A DNA stretch of 64,000 bases, taken from SAR86 cluster bacterium AG-422-E19. GTDB lineage: Bacteria > Pseudomonadota > Gammaproteobacteria > Magnimaribacterales > AG-339-G14. Each line of letters begins with the position of its first letter. The first letter of the stretch is position 1. Position numbers and translations under genes: made by a program. Where the stretch lies: the NCBI GenBank assembly GCA_003213595.1, contig QCMR01000001.1:90015-154014 (forward strand), written 5' to 3'. The notes under the pieces were generated by a model. It searched no databases and was not told where the DNA came from. It worked only from the letters and a program-made list of their open reading frames with translations. Below are positions 35,041-44,778 of this stretch, in pieces.

Positions 35041-35450
35041 TAAAAATTAGGTTCAGAGGCAATAGAGATATCTATCACTCCGGCTTCTCTTACTTCATCC
35101 ATAACGTCAATAATTGTATCAGCCGTCGATTTTTCGTCAGCCTGAATGACAACCGTCCCCTGAGGATTTTCTGCAATCATTCTAATGACATTTGCTTTTA
35201 CCTGCCTTACATCAATTCTTCTACCATCCATATAAATTTCACCCGCAGAACCAATTGCGATAAGGATCGCTGCATTTTCAGTTACTTCAGCTGTTTCTGA
35301 GTCAGGTCTATTGATTTCTAAACCAGGTTCTTTGATAAAGTTTGCAGTAACAATAAAGAAAATCAAAAGAATAAATACAACATCCAACATGGGAGTAATA
35401 TTAGGTTCGTCCTTTTCTTCTACTGCTTGACTAATTAGTGATCTTCTCAT
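35040..35450 (-). CDS. exbD: Biopolymer transport protein ExbD
   Basis: 136 residues: cytoplasmic N-terminus, one membrane helix with the key Asp (ITPMLDVVFILLIFFIVTA), and a periplasmic domain (QADEKSTADTIIDVMDEVREAG). It forms the proton channel with ExbB. 5 bp after exbB, in the order exbB-exbD-tonB. Confidence 0.95.
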   Translation of the reverse strand: MRRSLISQAVEEKDEPNITPMLDVVFILLIFFIVTANFIKEPGLEINRPDSETAEVTENAAILIAIGSAGEIYMDGRRIDVRQVKANVIRMIAENPQGTVVIQADEKSTADTIIDVMDEVREAGVIDISIASEPNF

Positions 35451-35455
35451 TTTTT

Positions 35456-35980
35456 TTACTCAAAAGTTAAATGTTCTTGTAATAAATCCGATTGTTTTTT
35501 TGCTTTTTGTTCCAATATTCTTGAAGCAAAAGTTGCAGGTATTGCAGCCATCAAACCAGCCATTGCTGGGATTGTAGATTTAGCCACACCACCAGCCATT
35601 GCCTTAGCGTCTCCTCCACCCGTTACAGCCAAGATGTGAAAAACTTCTATCATGCCCAAAATAGTTCCTAACAAACCCAGTAACGGAGCTAATACTATGG
35701 CAACTCTAATATACTCTAAGTTACTTTGTATTTTTACATTTGCTTTTGAAATCAACATGGATCTTATCTGATGACCTGACCATGATTTGCGATCTGGAGT
35801 TTCCTTCCAAGCATTCTGTATATCTTTTTCTACATCTCCATGTATGTACTTGAAATACCAAAAACGCTCCAAAATAAAGCTCCACATTAAGATAATTAAA
35901 AATCCTATGAAGACAACAACTCCACCTCCCTTTTCAAAAAAGTCCAGGAGAGTATCTTGTAATCCAAATAGGAAAGCCAT
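35456..35980 (-). CDS. exbB: MotA/TolQ/ExbB proton channel protein ExbB
   Basis: 174 residues with three membrane helices: FFEKGGGVVVFIGFLIILMW, IVLAPLLGLLGTILGMIEVF and GLMAAIPATFASRIL. The second and third carry the conserved Pro/Gly and Thr residues of ExbB channels. Shorter than E. coli ExbB because the N-terminal extension is absent, typical of the TonB2-type systems. Follows the larger ExbB homologue by 5 bp. Confidence 0.94.
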   Translation of the reverse strand: MAFLFGLQDTLLDFFEKGGGVVVFIGFLIILMWSFILERFWYFKYIHGDVEKDIQNAWKETPDRKSWSGHQIRSMLISKANVKIQSNLEYIRVAIVLAPLLGLLGTILGMIEVFHILAVTGGGDAKAMAGGVAKSTIPAMAGLMAAIPATFASRILEQKAKKQSDLLQEHLTFE

Positions 35981-35985
35981 GATTA

Positions 35986-37359
35986 TTAAGCTTTGTTTTC
36001 TTCAGATGCTGCAGCCACCATTCCTGTACTTTGCTCTTCAAGAACAGTAAGAATGTTCTTAGCATAATTTGCCATGATAGCAGCCATAAAAGTTGCTGGA
36101 ATAGCAGTCATCAAGCCAAGCATGGTTGTAACAAGAGCTTCTGAAATACCATTTGCCATTGTTTTTGGATCTCCAGTACCAAATAAGGTAATAGCTTGGA
36201 AAGTATTTATCATCCCAGTTATAGTTCCAAACAATCCTAACAAAGGGGCTACAACTGAAATTAATCTAACTAACCAAATACCAGTATCTATAGATGCTCT
36301 CTCCACTAATATTTGTTCCGCTAATTTTAATTCTAATGTTTCAACATCTGATCCTTTATTTTGTTCAGCAACATCGAAAATTCTAGATAGAGGATTATTC
36401 CCTTGTCTGGAGCCTGAAGCTTCTTTCTTCACATTTTTGTCAAGATTAAACAAGATATAAGTTCTCCAACCAAAAATTCCTGTAGCTAATAAAAAGAGAA
36501 GGATGATGGTATAACCTGTGATTCTTCCATACTGAATCTGCTCAAAAAAACTTGGAAGAGATATTAGGTTTGTAAGTAAAGCTCCTCCCTGAGGTCCTGT
36601 AGGATCGACTGCAAACTCAACAAATCCTGTTGAAGTATCATGTACGTCATAGGTTCCTCCAAGATATCTACCAGGTTGTCTTGGCAGAGTTTCATAAGCT
36701 CCTCTGGCAGGAAGGTAAGTTAAATATTGCCCTTCAGTTACAGCATTGAAATTTCCAACTCTCACTACGTTTTGTTGAGATGTTTGACCTTCGTTATCTA
36801 CTACCGTAGCTTGGAATTTTTGAACATTTCCTGAAGCAACTAATTCTCTTGATAATTCATACCAAAGTCTTTCTAATTCTTCTATCGAAGCCAAACTAAT
36901 ACCTTCGCCCATTCTTTTTGCTAGGTCCTTCAGGAAAATTTCCCTATCCTGGCCAAATTGTCCAGAAGTTACTGCAGACTCAAATTGTTGTTGTGTATCT
37001 GAAGCTACTCCTTGCAGATGACCAAAAGTTTCATACAAAGATCCCAGTCTAGTTTTTAACTGTTCTTCTAAAACAACAAGTTTTGCATCATTAGCTTCAA
37101 ATCTTGATTCTAGTTCTGTAGCAATTGCTTCAAGCCTTGACCTTTCTGCTTTTGCATTTGCCAATAATGTTGCTTGGCGACTTCTTTCCCTAGCAAATTT
37201 CTGTTCTCTTTCAGTTGCTTCTTCAGATTCTGCAAATTTACCCTGTTGAACAAGTTCTAAAAGCTGTTCCAAAGACAGTGCAGTATCAGGCTTCTCTTCT
37301 TGTGAATATGAAAAGGGAAGAAATAAAGCAAAAATAATTATTAGTAACTTTGATTTCAT
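35986..37359 (-). CDS. TtpC-like ExbB homologue with long periplasmic N-terminus
   Basis: 457 residues: signal peptide (LLIIIFALFLPFSYS), a ~260-residue periplasmic part with a long coiled coil (EATEREQKFARERSRQATLL region), then the MotA/TolQ/ExbB domain with three helices (GYTIILLFLLATGIFGWRTY, APLLGLFGTITGMINTFQAI, GLMTAIPATFMAAIMANYA). This matches TtpC of the Vibrio TonB2 system, needed for function there. It overlaps the DUF3450 gene by 4 bp. Confidence 0.9.
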   Translation of the reverse strand: MKSKLLIIIFALFLPFSYSQEEKPDTALSLEQLLELVQQGKFAESEEATEREQKFARERSRQATLLANAKAERSRLEAIATELESRFEANDAKLVVLEEQLKTRLGSLYETFGHLQGVASDTQQQFESAVTSGQFGQDREIFLKDLAKRMGEGISLASIEELERLWYELSRELVASGNVQKFQATVVDNEGQTSQQNVVRVGNFNAVTEGQYLTYLPARGAYETLPRQPGRYLGGTYDVHDTSTGFVEFAVDPTGPQGGALLTNLISLPSFFEQIQYGRITGYTIILLFLLATGIFGWRTYILFNLDKNVKKEASGSRQGNNPLSRIFDVAEQNKGSDVETLELKLAEQILVERASIDTGIWLVRLISVVAPLLGLFGTITGMINTFQAITLFGTGDPKTMANGISEALVTTMLGLMTAIPATFMAAIMANYAKNILTVLEEQSTGMVAAASEENKA

Positions 37360-38123
37360 TGGGTCACCTCCGCAGCTGGAACAGGTAACTCCAGAATATC
37401 AACGGTTTTTACCTTTTTAGCCATTGCTATGCCGTCTCTGATTGAGTTTCTGTATCTGCCAGGTAAAGATTCCCAAGACTGAGTTTCTTTGTTGTAGATA
37501 CCAGTCTCAGAAAGATCAGAGGTTTGATAAGCAAGAACCAATCTACCAATCCTAAGGATATTTACATCTCTTTCTTGGTCGTCAATCAAAATTGTATCTT
37601 TATAAGTGTCTATTTTTCGTCCATATTCAGACTCCACAGAATAACCATCCAAAACCTGTCTGAGTTTTTCAGCAGGAGATACAACTGGGTTATCTAAAGC
37701 TGCTTGAATAAAAGATAATCTTTCCGTTCTTTCTCCAGCTCTGAAGGGGATATCAAGAGCTATGAATTGCTTTAAACCTTCAAACATTCTTCTAGCAAGA
37801 GGGGGAATTTGACGTTGAAGAACAGTTGAGTCTTTCATAGTTTTTTCAATCTCTTTCATTCTTTCAACTTGACGTTTTATCTGTTTTCTTTTCTGAGCGT
37901 TATAGACCTTCAAACCTTCGATTTGCTTGCTAACACTTTTGTATTCAGCAGAATCTTTATCGGTTTTATCTTGAAAAGAATCTATTTTTTGTTGTGAACC
38001 TTGGGCAAGAAGAGCTCTTTCTTTATTAACTTCCAGTACTGGCTCAAGTTGAGCGCTTAAATATAATGATGCAGTTAATAAAAAAAGCGTTAAAATTGCC
38101 CTATTTAACTTAGTTATAAACAT
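37356..38123 (-). CDS. DUF3450 periplasmic protein, first gene of the TonB2-type operon
   Basis: 255 residues: signal peptide (MFITKLNRAILTLFLLTASL), a coiled-coil helical region (KSVSKQIEGLKVYNAQKRKQ), then the DUF3450 core with RMFEGLKQFIALDIPFRAGER and LRIGRLVLAYQT. DUF3450 regularly opens ExbB/ExbB/ExbD/TonB operons and probably works with the TtpC-like protein through coiled coils. ATG 38123 was chosen (AGGGG shortly upstream) rather than 38192, which would bury the signal peptide. Confidence 0.88.
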   Translation of the reverse strand: MFITKLNRAILTLFLLTASLYLSAQLEPVLEVNKERALLAQGSQQKIDSFQDKTDKDSAEYKSVSKQIEGLKVYNAQKRKQIKRQVERMKEIEKTMKDSTVLQRQIPPLARRMFEGLKQFIALDIPFRAGERTERLSFIQAALDNPVVSPAEKLRQVLDGYSVESEYGRKIDTYKDTILIDDQERDVNILRIGRLVLAYQTSDLSETGIYNKETQSWESLPGRYRNSIRDGIAMAKKVKTVDILELPVPAAEVTQ

Positions 38124-38162
38124 TATTAATCCCCTGATTATTTTAAGATTAAAGCAAAAAAA

Positions 38163-38217
38163 ATGGTCTAAAACTAGCACTGTTTTGACCATAAGAAAGA
38201 AACTTTATGGTTAAAAC
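38163..38217. repeat. Three ATGGTYAAAAC elements between the TonB operon and efp
   Basis: ATGGTCTAAAAC (38163-38174), its near-perfect inverted copy GTTTTGACCAT (38182-38192), and a third, direct copy ATGGTTAAAAC (38207-38217). The first two form a quasi-palindrome around TAGCACT. The position upstream of the DUF3450 gene and before efp suggests a regulator-binding cluster; the regulator is unknown. Confidence 0.45.
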
Positions 38218-38274
38218 AAGATATTTGCAACTTGTATTATTCTTTTTAAAAAGGTAAGGGTTAGAAGCAACGAA

Positions 38275-38844
38275 ATGAGTCAAATTAGTACAAACGAATT
38301 TAAACAAGGGTTAAAAATAATCCTAGACGAATCTCCATGTGAAATCATTGAACATGAATTTCATAAGCCAGGAAAAGGACAAGCGGTGATGAGAATTAAA
38401 TACAGAGATCTCTTGTCTAATAGAGTTCTAGAAAAAACTTTTAAGACAGGAGAATCTGTTGAGAAAGCTGAAATTTCTAGCAAGGAAATGCAATTTTTAT
38501 ATCAACAAGATAATAAAGTTATTCTTATGGACACAACGAATTACGAACAATTCGAATGCGATCAATCAAAAATTGAAAAACAGGTAGTTTGGATGAAAGA
38601 AGGTGCTAGCTACGAAATCATTTTCTGGGAAGATACTTTAATTACTGTTGAAATTGATAATTTTGTCGATATTTCCGTAAAAGATACAGACCCCGGATTA
38701 AAAGGAGATACAGCAACAAATACTTTTAAACCAGCTATTTTAGAAAATGGAATTGAAATAAAAGTTCCTCTTTTCATTTCTCCAGGAGATTTCATTTCAG
38801 TAGATACAAGAAGTATGGAATATCAAGGAAGAGTTAATAAATGA
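38275..38844 (+). CDS. efp: Translation elongation factor P
   Basis: Relieves ribosome stalling at polyproline. 189 residues, three beta-barrel domains. The tip loop HKPGKGQA carries Lys34, the residue beta-lysylated by EpmA/EpmB in many gammaproteobacteria; neither enzyme is encoded in this window. The C-terminal domain ends GDFISVDTRSMEYQGR. It overlaps argS by 4 bp. Confidence 0.96.
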   Translation: MSQISTNEFKQGLKIILDESPCEIIEHEFHKPGKGQAVMRIKYRDLLSNRVLEKTFKTGESVEKAEISSKEMQFLYQQDNKVILMDTTNYEQFECDQSKIEKQVVWMKEGASYEIIFWEDTLITVEIDNFVDISVKDTDPGLKGDTATNTFKPAILENGIEIKVPLFISPGDFISVDTRSMEYQGRVNK

Positions 38845-40532
38845 AGGATGAAATTTTTAATTCTTTACAGAAAGCCTCTTTAAAAATTTTTCCAGAGTTC
38901 GCTGGCAGCTTTCAAGTTACCAAACCTCAAGATTCACAACATGGAGATTGGTCTTCAAATATAGCCTTGATTATGGCTAAAGAAATGAAAAAAAATCCGC
39001 GTGAACTTGCGAATGAAATTATAAGTGCTCTTGAAGAATTAGATTATTCAGAAAAGATAGAAGTTGCCGGGGCTGGATTTATAAATATTTATCTAAAGGA
39101 GGATTTATTTTTTAGTCAGATAAAAAACTATGCCTTAGGAGATTTCAAAGATCTATTACAAGAAAAAGAACCAAAAAAAATTCTTCTGGAGTATGTTTCC
39201 AGCAATCCAACTGGTCCCATCCATGTTGGACATGGAAGATCTGCAGCCTTTGGTTCAGCTTTAGCAAATTTATTAAAAGTAGCGGGAAATAAAGTAACCC
39301 AAGAATATTATGTAAACGATAGGGGTCTGCAGGCCAAAACTTTGGGTTTGAGTGTCTTTATTAGAATGCAAGAATTGGATAATAAAAAGATTGTATTGCC
39401 GGAAGGTTGTTATGCAGGAGAGTACATAAAAGATCTTGCTAAAAAAGCAAAAAAACATTTTAAAGGGAAATACGTTGTAAAAAAAGATGACAATCTTTCC
39501 TTTGAGACACTTAACGAATGGTTTGAGTATGTAGATGCAACGTATGAAAATTTTTTAGAATTAGCAAACTACGTCATTGAGCTTCAGACAGAAGAAATAA
39601 AAAAGGATTTGGAGGTTTTTCAAGTCAAATATGATAACTGGTTCAATGAATCAAGCTTGTATGAAAAAGATTTGATTCAAAAAAGTATAAAAAATTTAAA
39701 ACATAATGAAGTAGAAAAAAAAGATGGCGCTTTATGGTTCAAATCTACTAATTATGGTGATGAAAAGGACAGAGTCCTAATAAGAGACAATGAAGAGCCC
39801 ACATATTTTGCATCGGATATTGCTTATCACAAGGATAAGTATGATAGGGATTTTGATGAAATCATAAATATTTGGGGAGCAGACCATCATGGTTATATTC
39901 CCAGAGTAAAGGCATCCATTGAATCCTTAGGTTTAGACGCTAAAAAGCTTAAAACTCTGCTCATACAGTTTGTTTCTCTCAAAGAGAAAGGGCAAAAGGT
40001 CCAAATGTCCACAAGATCTGGAGAATTTGTTGAGTTGTCTGATCTGGTAGATGAAGTTGGTATTGATTCGGCTAGATATTATTTCTTGGCGAGAAAGCCT
40101 GAGCAAGCCCTAGAATTTGATATCGATTTAGCTAAAAAAACAAACAAGGATAATCACGTTTATTACATCCAGTATGCTCATGCGAGGATTTGCAGTATAA
40201 AAAAAGAGCTTAAAAAAAGAAAAATAGATTTCAACCTTAAAGAATCATTAGAAAAGTTAAGTTTATTAAAAGAGACTGAAAAAGAAATCATATCGTTGGT
40301 TAATGGCTATCCTGAAATACTTGAGCAATGCTATAAAAATAATGAGCTTCACCCGTTATGTTTTTACCTAAGGGATTTAAGTTCTAAATTTCATAGCTTT
40401 TACAATGCTGAAAAGATTATTTCTGATGATAAAGATTATTCAGATGCCAAGATTGCGCTTTCTATTGCAATAAAAGAAATAATAAATAATGGTCTTAATA
40501 TTTTGGGAATTGGCTGTCCGGAAAAAATGTAA
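38841..40532 (+). CDS. argS: Arginyl-tRNA synthetase
   Basis: 563 residues, class I aminoacyl-tRNA synthetase. N-terminal Add1 domain, then the HIGH-type motif HVGHG (128-131) in YVSSNPTGPIHVGHGRS, WGADHHGYIPRVKA, and the KMSKS equivalent QMSTRSGEFV. The C-terminal DALR anticodon-binding domain starts with YIQYAHARICSI. It is co-transcribed with efp and yggS: TAATG joins it to yggS. Confidence 0.96.
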   Translation: MKDEIFNSLQKASLKIFPEFAGSFQVTKPQDSQHGDWSSNIALIMAKEMKKNPRELANEIISALEELDYSEKIEVAGAGFINIYLKEDLFFSQIKNYALGDFKDLLQEKEPKKILLEYVSSNPTGPIHVGHGRSAAFGSALANLLKVAGNKVTQEYYVNDRGLQAKTLGLSVFIRMQELDNKKIVLPEGCYAGEYIKDLAKKAKKHFKGKYVVKKDDNLSFETLNEWFEYVDATYENFLELANYVIELQTEEIKKDLEVFQVKYDNWFNESSLYEKDLIQKSIKNLKHNEVEKKDGALWFKSTNYGDEKDRVLIRDNEEPTYFASDIAYHKDKYDRDFDEIINIWGADHHGYIPRVKASIESLGLDAKKLKTLLIQFVSLKEKGQKVQMSTRSGEFVELSDLVDEVGIDSARYYFLARKPEQALEFDIDLAKKTNKDNHVYYIQYAHARICSIKKELKKRKIDFNLKESLEKLSLLKETEKEIISLVNGYPEILEQCYKNNELHPLCFYLRDLSSKFHSFYNAEKIISDDKDYSDAKIALSIAIKEIINNGLNILGIGCPEKM

Positions 40533-41197
40533 TGGAAAGCATCAAAGAAAAAATAAAAATAGTCCAATCCAAGATAGATGCGTCGAAAACAGATAAAAAT
40601 GTAAAACTTGTTGCAGTTAGTAAAAAAAAGTCATGGCAAGAAATTTCAGAGGCTTATGAAAATGGAATTTCTGATTTTGGAGAAAATTATTTGCAAGAGT
40701 CTTTGGAAAAGATTTCTAAACTGAAAGATTTAAAAATTAATTGGCATTTTATTGGGAATATTCAATCAAATAAATGTGAAGAAATAGCTAAAAATTTCGA
40801 CTGGGTTCATACGATTGATAGATTAAAAATTGCTAAGTTAATTGATAAGTATTGCCCAGATGACAAGTGTATAAAGTGCCTGATACAAATAAATATAGAT
40901 AATGAAGAATCAAAATCCGGCATAAGAGTGGAAGAAGTAAAAAATTTTTTAAATGAGTTATCTGACTTAAAAAAAATCAAAATTTGTGGATTAATGATTA
41001 TTCCCAATCCAAATGTAGCATTGTCAGATCTTCAACAAACCTTTAAGAGAATCAAGATGCTTGCAGATAGGCTAATTGAAAATTATGAGAATCTAACTGA
41101 GATCTCTATGGGAATGTCTAGAGATTTCGAATTAGCAATCAAAGAAGGTTCTACTATAGTAAGATTGGGTGAGACCATATTTGGGGCAAGAAATTAA
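40532..41197 (+). CDS. yggS: YggS/PROSC PLP-homeostasis protein
   Basis: 221 residues, a single fold-type III barrel without the alanine-racemase C-terminal domain. The PLP lysine is probably Lys31 in LVAVSKKKSW; NWHFIGNIQSNK and GMSRDFELAI are family signatures. It keeps vitamin B6 pools balanced. The order yggS-proC-yggT-metX-metW is shared with pseudomonads. Confidence 0.95.
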   Translation: MESIKEKIKIVQSKIDASKTDKNVKLVAVSKKKSWQEISEAYENGISDFGENYLQESLEKISKLKDLKINWHFIGNIQSNKCEEIAKNFDWVHTIDRLKIAKLIDKYCPDDKCIKCLIQINIDNEESKSGIRVEEVKNFLNELSDLKKIKICGLMIIPNPNVALSDLQQTFKRIKMLADRLIENYENLTEISMGMSRDFELAIKEGSTIVRLGETIFGARN

Positions 41198-41953
41198 ATG
41201 AAAATAGGTTTTATCGGTGTCGGGAATCTTGGAGAAAAAGCAGTTACAAAGCTTTCTAAAGATTATGATCTATTTTTGTCTGATCCAATTGAAAAAGACG
41301 AACTCAAAAAAATTACAAATGGTTATTTTTCTTTAGAGGAGATAATAAATTCTTCTGATGTAATCTTTTTTACTATTAAACCTAATATGATTGGGGAGTT
41401 ATTTTCTAAAAATGACTTTAAGTTGCAAGATAAAACCTTTATCTCATTTATGGCAGGATTAAGTCTTGATAAAATTCATGCGCTAATAGGGGAAAAAACA
41501 AATCTCATCAGAGGAATGCCAACTGTTGGCATTGGAACAGGAGACAGTACCATTGCCATTACATCAAACTTTTCCATATCTGAAGAGGTCAAGAATATGC
41601 TTTCCAATCTTGGCTCAGTAATTGAAATGAAAGAAAAACATTTTGATGCTTTTACTGCCATAGTTGGAGCCGGACCTGCATACTTTGCCCTTTTGGCAGA
41701 AACTTTAGTTGAGATTGCTCAGAAAGAAGGTTTTGAAAAACCTGAATCCTGGGTAAATACTCTCATGTTGGGAACATCAAAAATATATGATGAAGAGAAA
41801 GAAATTGGTTTTGAGAGCATCATGTCCATGGTGGCCTCAAAAGGTGGAGTTACTGAAAAGGCATTAGAAACAATGAAAGAAAATGGCTTCAAGACAATAG
41901 TTTCTGATGCTATAAAAAAGGCAATAGAAAGATCAAAAGATTTAGGTAAATAA
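41198..41953 (+). CDS. proC: Pyrroline-5-carboxylate reductase ProC
   Basis: Last step of proline synthesis. 251 residues: Rossmann motif IGFIGVGNLGEKAV, IRGMPTVGIGTGDSTIAI, and the C-terminal signature VASKGGVTEKALETM. Starts immediately after the yggS stop. Slightly shorter than the usual ~270 residues. Confidence 0.95.
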   Translation: MKIGFIGVGNLGEKAVTKLSKDYDLFLSDPIEKDELKKITNGYFSLEEIINSSDVIFFTIKPNMIGELFSKNDFKLQDKTFISFMAGLSLDKIHALIGEKTNLIRGMPTVGIGTGDSTIAITSNFSISEEVKNMLSNLGSVIEMKEKHFDAFTAIVGAGPAYFALLAETLVEIAQKEGFEKPESWVNTLMLGTSKIYDEEKEIGFESIMSMVASKGGVTEKALETMKENGFKTIVSDAIKKAIERSKDLGK

Positions 41954-41955
41954 AT

Positions 41956-42510
41956 ATGAATCCAAACTTTGTGATATTCACATTCATTAATTTGATATCG
42001 ATTGTTCTTTCTATTTACTTTTTTTTTAGGATCTTTGAAGTAAATTTCAACAACATTATTGTTAGTCGTTCTTACTCTTTTATAGAGCCTTTTTTAAGAC
42101 CCTTTCGCATGATTCTTCCAGTGATATATCGAATCGATTTATCCTGTTTAGCTCTAATTTTTTTCTTTAAAGCTTTAGGTTTTTATATCTTTCTTTTAGG
42201 GAGTGAAATAGATTTTAACTTGAATGAGGCTTTGGCTTGGACAGCAATCAGTGTGTTGTTGATGTTTAGTCAAATCTTAAGATATGGGTTATTCATATCC
42301 ATCATTGGTAGCTGGGCTTTTCCTGCATCAACTAATCAGTTTTTATCACTTTGTAACTCCATCACCAATGTCTTATTAAAGCCATTTCAAAAATTTACTA
42401 TTTTTGGCGGAATGGACTTCTCGCCCATAATTGTTTTTTTTCTTTTGATACAAATTGATAGAATTTTGTATAACGCAAAATTTTCTTTAGGTTTAACCAG
42501 TCTAATATAA
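41956..42510 (+). CDS. yggT: YggT family membrane protein
   Basis: 184 residues with four to six hydrophobic helices in two YggT repeats; each repeat has the RPFR/KPFQ-type amphipathic motif (FLRPFRMILPV; LLKPFQKFTIFGGMDFSPI). Function not established; the family is linked to osmotic tolerance and cell-envelope organisation. Sits 2 bp after proC, directly before metX. Confidence 0.88.
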   Translation: MNPNFVIFTFINLISIVLSIYFFFRIFEVNFNNIIVSRSYSFIEPFLRPFRMILPVIYRIDLSCLALIFFFKALGFYIFLLGSEIDFNLNEALAWTAISVLLMFSQILRYGLFISIIGSWAFPASTNQFLSLCNSITNVLLKPFQKFTIFGGMDFSPIIVFFLLIQIDRILYNAKFSLGLTSLI

Positions 42511-43617
42511 ATGTCAGAAGATAATCACCTCATTGTTGAGCCACGAAAGTTTAAACACCGCCAAAGTTTTCGCCTTGAATCTGGTGAGAGTTTGAATGGT
42601 TTTGAACTCATTTATGAAACTTATGGAGAGTTAAATAAAGAAAAATCTAATGCCATTTTGATATGTCATGCACTAAGTGGTAATCATCATGCCGCTGGTG
42701 TTTATTCAAAGGAAGACAAGAAACCTGGATGGTGGGATGAACTTATTGGCCCAGAAAAAGCCTTTGACACGAACAAATACTTTATTGTTTCTTTGAATAA
42801 CCTTGGCGGATGTCATGGCTCTACCGGACCAGGTTCAATTGACAATCAAACCGGTAAAGAATTTGGTGCTAATTTTCCAATCGTTACAGTTTCCGATTGG
42901 GTTAACAGCCAAAATCTTTTAAGAGAAGAGCTCAATATTGAAAAATGGCTTAGTGTTGCTGGAGGTAGTCTTGGAGGGATGCAAGCCTTGCAATGGGCGA
43001 TTGAATTTCCTAACAAATTGTCAAAGGCTATCATCATTGCAGCTGCTCCAAAGCTAAGTACTCAAAATATCGCTTTCAATGAAGTTGCAAGACAATCCAT
43101 TATTTCAGATCCTGATTTTACAAAAGGAGATGCGCACCCTGAAAAGGGATTGGGACTTGCAAGAATGTTAGGGCATATTACATATCTTTCTGAAGAATCA
43201 ATGAAAAATAAATTTGGCAGAGAGTTGAAGAAGGAAAAAATTGCATACGGCTATGATGTTGAATTTGAAATAGAAAGTTATTTAAGATATCAAGGAGCAA
43301 ATTTTTCAAAAAGTTTTAATGCACATACGTACTTACTGATGACGAAAGCTTTAGATTATTTCGATCCTGCAAAAAAAGATGACGGTAATCTATCTAAAAC
43401 CCTTTCAAAGGCATCATGTCAGTTCTTGGTAGTGTCTTTTAAATCTGATTGGAGATTTCCCTCAGAAAGATCTAAAGAAATCGTAGATGCCTTAATTCAT
43501 GCAGAAAAAAAAGTAAGTTACTTGGATATTGATTCCATTCAAGGCCATGATAGTTTTTTAATGAAAAACGATAGATATGAAAATGCTATTAATAGTTTTT
43601 TAAAGGCAGATGTTTAA
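42511..43617 (+). CDS. metX: Homoserine O-acyltransferase MetX
   Basis: Activates homoserine in methionine synthesis. 368 residues, alpha/beta hydrolase with [13 protein letters not shown], the nucleophile Ser153 in [14 protein letters not shown], the acid in FKSDWRFP and the His in IQGHDSFLM. Whether it uses acetyl- or succinyl-CoA cannot be decided by eye. It overlaps metW by 8 bp, the usual pairing in gammaproteobacteria. Confidence 0.95.
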   Translation: MSEDNHLIVEPRKFKHRQSFRLESGESLNGFELIYETYGELNKEKSNAILICHALSGNHHAAGVYSKEDKKPGWWDELIGPEKAFDTNKYFIVSLNNLGGCHGSTGPGSIDNQTGKEFGANFPIVTVSDWVNSQNLLREELNIEKWLSVAGGSLGGMQALQWAIEFPNKLSKAIIIAAAPKLSTQNIAFNEVARQSIISDPDFTKGDAHPEKGLGLARMLGHITYLSEESMKNKFGRELKKEKIAYGYDVEFEIESYLRYQGANFSKSFNAHTYLLMTKALDYFDPAKKDDGNLSKTLSKASCQFLVVSFKSDWRFPSERSKEIVDALIHAEKKVSYLDIDSIQGHDSFLMKNDRYENAINSFLKADV

Positions 43618-44194
43618 GATAAATGATTGGATTTCTCGAGACTCCAAAGTTCTAGATCTTGGTTGTGGAGATGGGTCTCTTCTTAACGATTTAAGGAAAG
43701 AAAAGTCTGCTTCCGGTTTAGGTATTGAAATAGATGCAGAAAAAATAAAAAGCTGTTTAAAAAAAGGAATCTCAGTTATCGAACAAGATATCGATAGTGG
43801 TTTGGAAAATTTTGGCAACCAATCTTTTGACTATGTTGTGATGAGTCAATCTATCCAGGCTCTTAAAAAACCGGAAGTAGCATTAGAAGAGATTGTTCGA
43901 ATTGGAAAAGAATGTATTGTTTCTATTCCAAATTTTGCAAATATCAAATGCAGGCTTCAACTTTTTTTTAAGGGACAAATGCCAGTTTCGAGTGCTTTGC
44001 CTTACGATTGGTACTCAACGCCAAATTTACATCTTTGCTCTTTGGAGGATTTCGAGGAACTTTGTAAGAAATCTAAGATCAAAATTGTTGAGAGAAAACT
44101 TTCAAAAATAAATGGTGAAGAAAGCATTCTAATGAAACTTTTACCAAATCTATTTTCAGAAGTGGCTCTCTATAAGCTTGTCAAAGAAAATTGA
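43610..44194 (+). CDS. metW: MetW methyltransferase-like protein
   Basis: 194 residues, class I SAM-binding fold with [35 protein letters not shown] and [21 protein letters not shown] are typical of MetW. It partners with MetX; some studies show MetW is required for MetX activity. The stop overlaps the TTG start of rdgB (TTGA). Confidence 0.94.
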   Translation: MFKINDWISRDSKVLDLGCGDGSLLNDLRKEKSASGLGIEIDAEKIKSCLKKGISVIEQDIDSGLENFGNQSFDYVVMSQSIQALKKPEVALEEIVRIGKECIVSIPNFANIKCRLQLFFKGQMPVSSALPYDWYSTPNLHLCSLEDFEELCKKSKIKIVERKLSKINGEESILMKLLPNLFSEVALYKLVKEN

Positions 44195-44778
44195 AGATAG
44201 TTATTGCAACTTTTAACAAAGGTAAATTCAAAGAATTCAAAGACTTATTTAGCAACTCCTGTTTTGAGATTCTTTCGTTAAAAGACTTCACAACTGAAGA
44301 CATCGATGAGACCGGAAGCTCTTATGAAGAAAATGCGATGTTAAAAGCTAAAAAAGCGAGTGAGCTTAGTAATCATCCCTCGCTTGGAGATGACTCAGGC
44401 CTTGAAGTAAAATTACTAAATAACGATCCCGGGCTTTTTTCTGCTAGATATTCAGGAAAACATGCAACTGATGAGACAAATATAAAAAAATTGCTCAAAG
44501 CAGTTAAAAATTTAGAAAATACTAAAGCAAAATTTGTTTCCACATTAGCGTTTTACGATCCACAAAAGAATCTTGAGCTTTTTTCTTTTGGCGAATTAGA
44601 AGGAGAAATCATCAAGGAAAAAAAAGGCGATAAAGGATTTGGTTATGACCCAATTTTTAAAATTAAAAATTCTTGTCAAACTTTGGCAGAGGTCTCATTT
44701 GAAGAAAGAATGAAAATAAGTCACAGAGCAAAATCTACTCAAGAAATGCTTAAGCATTTAAATCAGTTATATAAGTAA
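44191..44778 (+). CDS. rdgB: RdgB/HAM1 non-canonical purine NTP pyrophosphatase
   Basis: Hydrolyses ITP, dITP and XTP to keep them out of nucleic acids. 195 residues: IVIATFNKGKFKEFK, the metal-binding HPSLGDDSGLEV, GLFSARYSGKHATD and GDKGFGYDPIF. It begins with TTG overlapping the metW stop; no ATG is available at the right length. The 3' end overlaps trmB on the other strand by 29 bp. Confidence 0.94.
   Translation: MKIVIATFNKGKFKEFKDLFSNSCFEILSLKDFTTEDIDETGSSYEENAMLKAKKASELSNHPSLGDDSGLEVKLLNNDPGLFSARYSGKHATDETNIKKLLKAVKNLENTKAKFVSTLAFYDPQKNLELFSFGELEGEIIKEKKGDKGFGYDPIFKIKNSCQTLAEVSFEERMKISHRAKSTQEMLKHLNQLYK

Noticed and set aside
36074-36460. 128-codon open frame antisense to the TtpC-like gene
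   Set aside because: Shadow of a well-supported ExbB-family gene; composition lacks any domain pattern.
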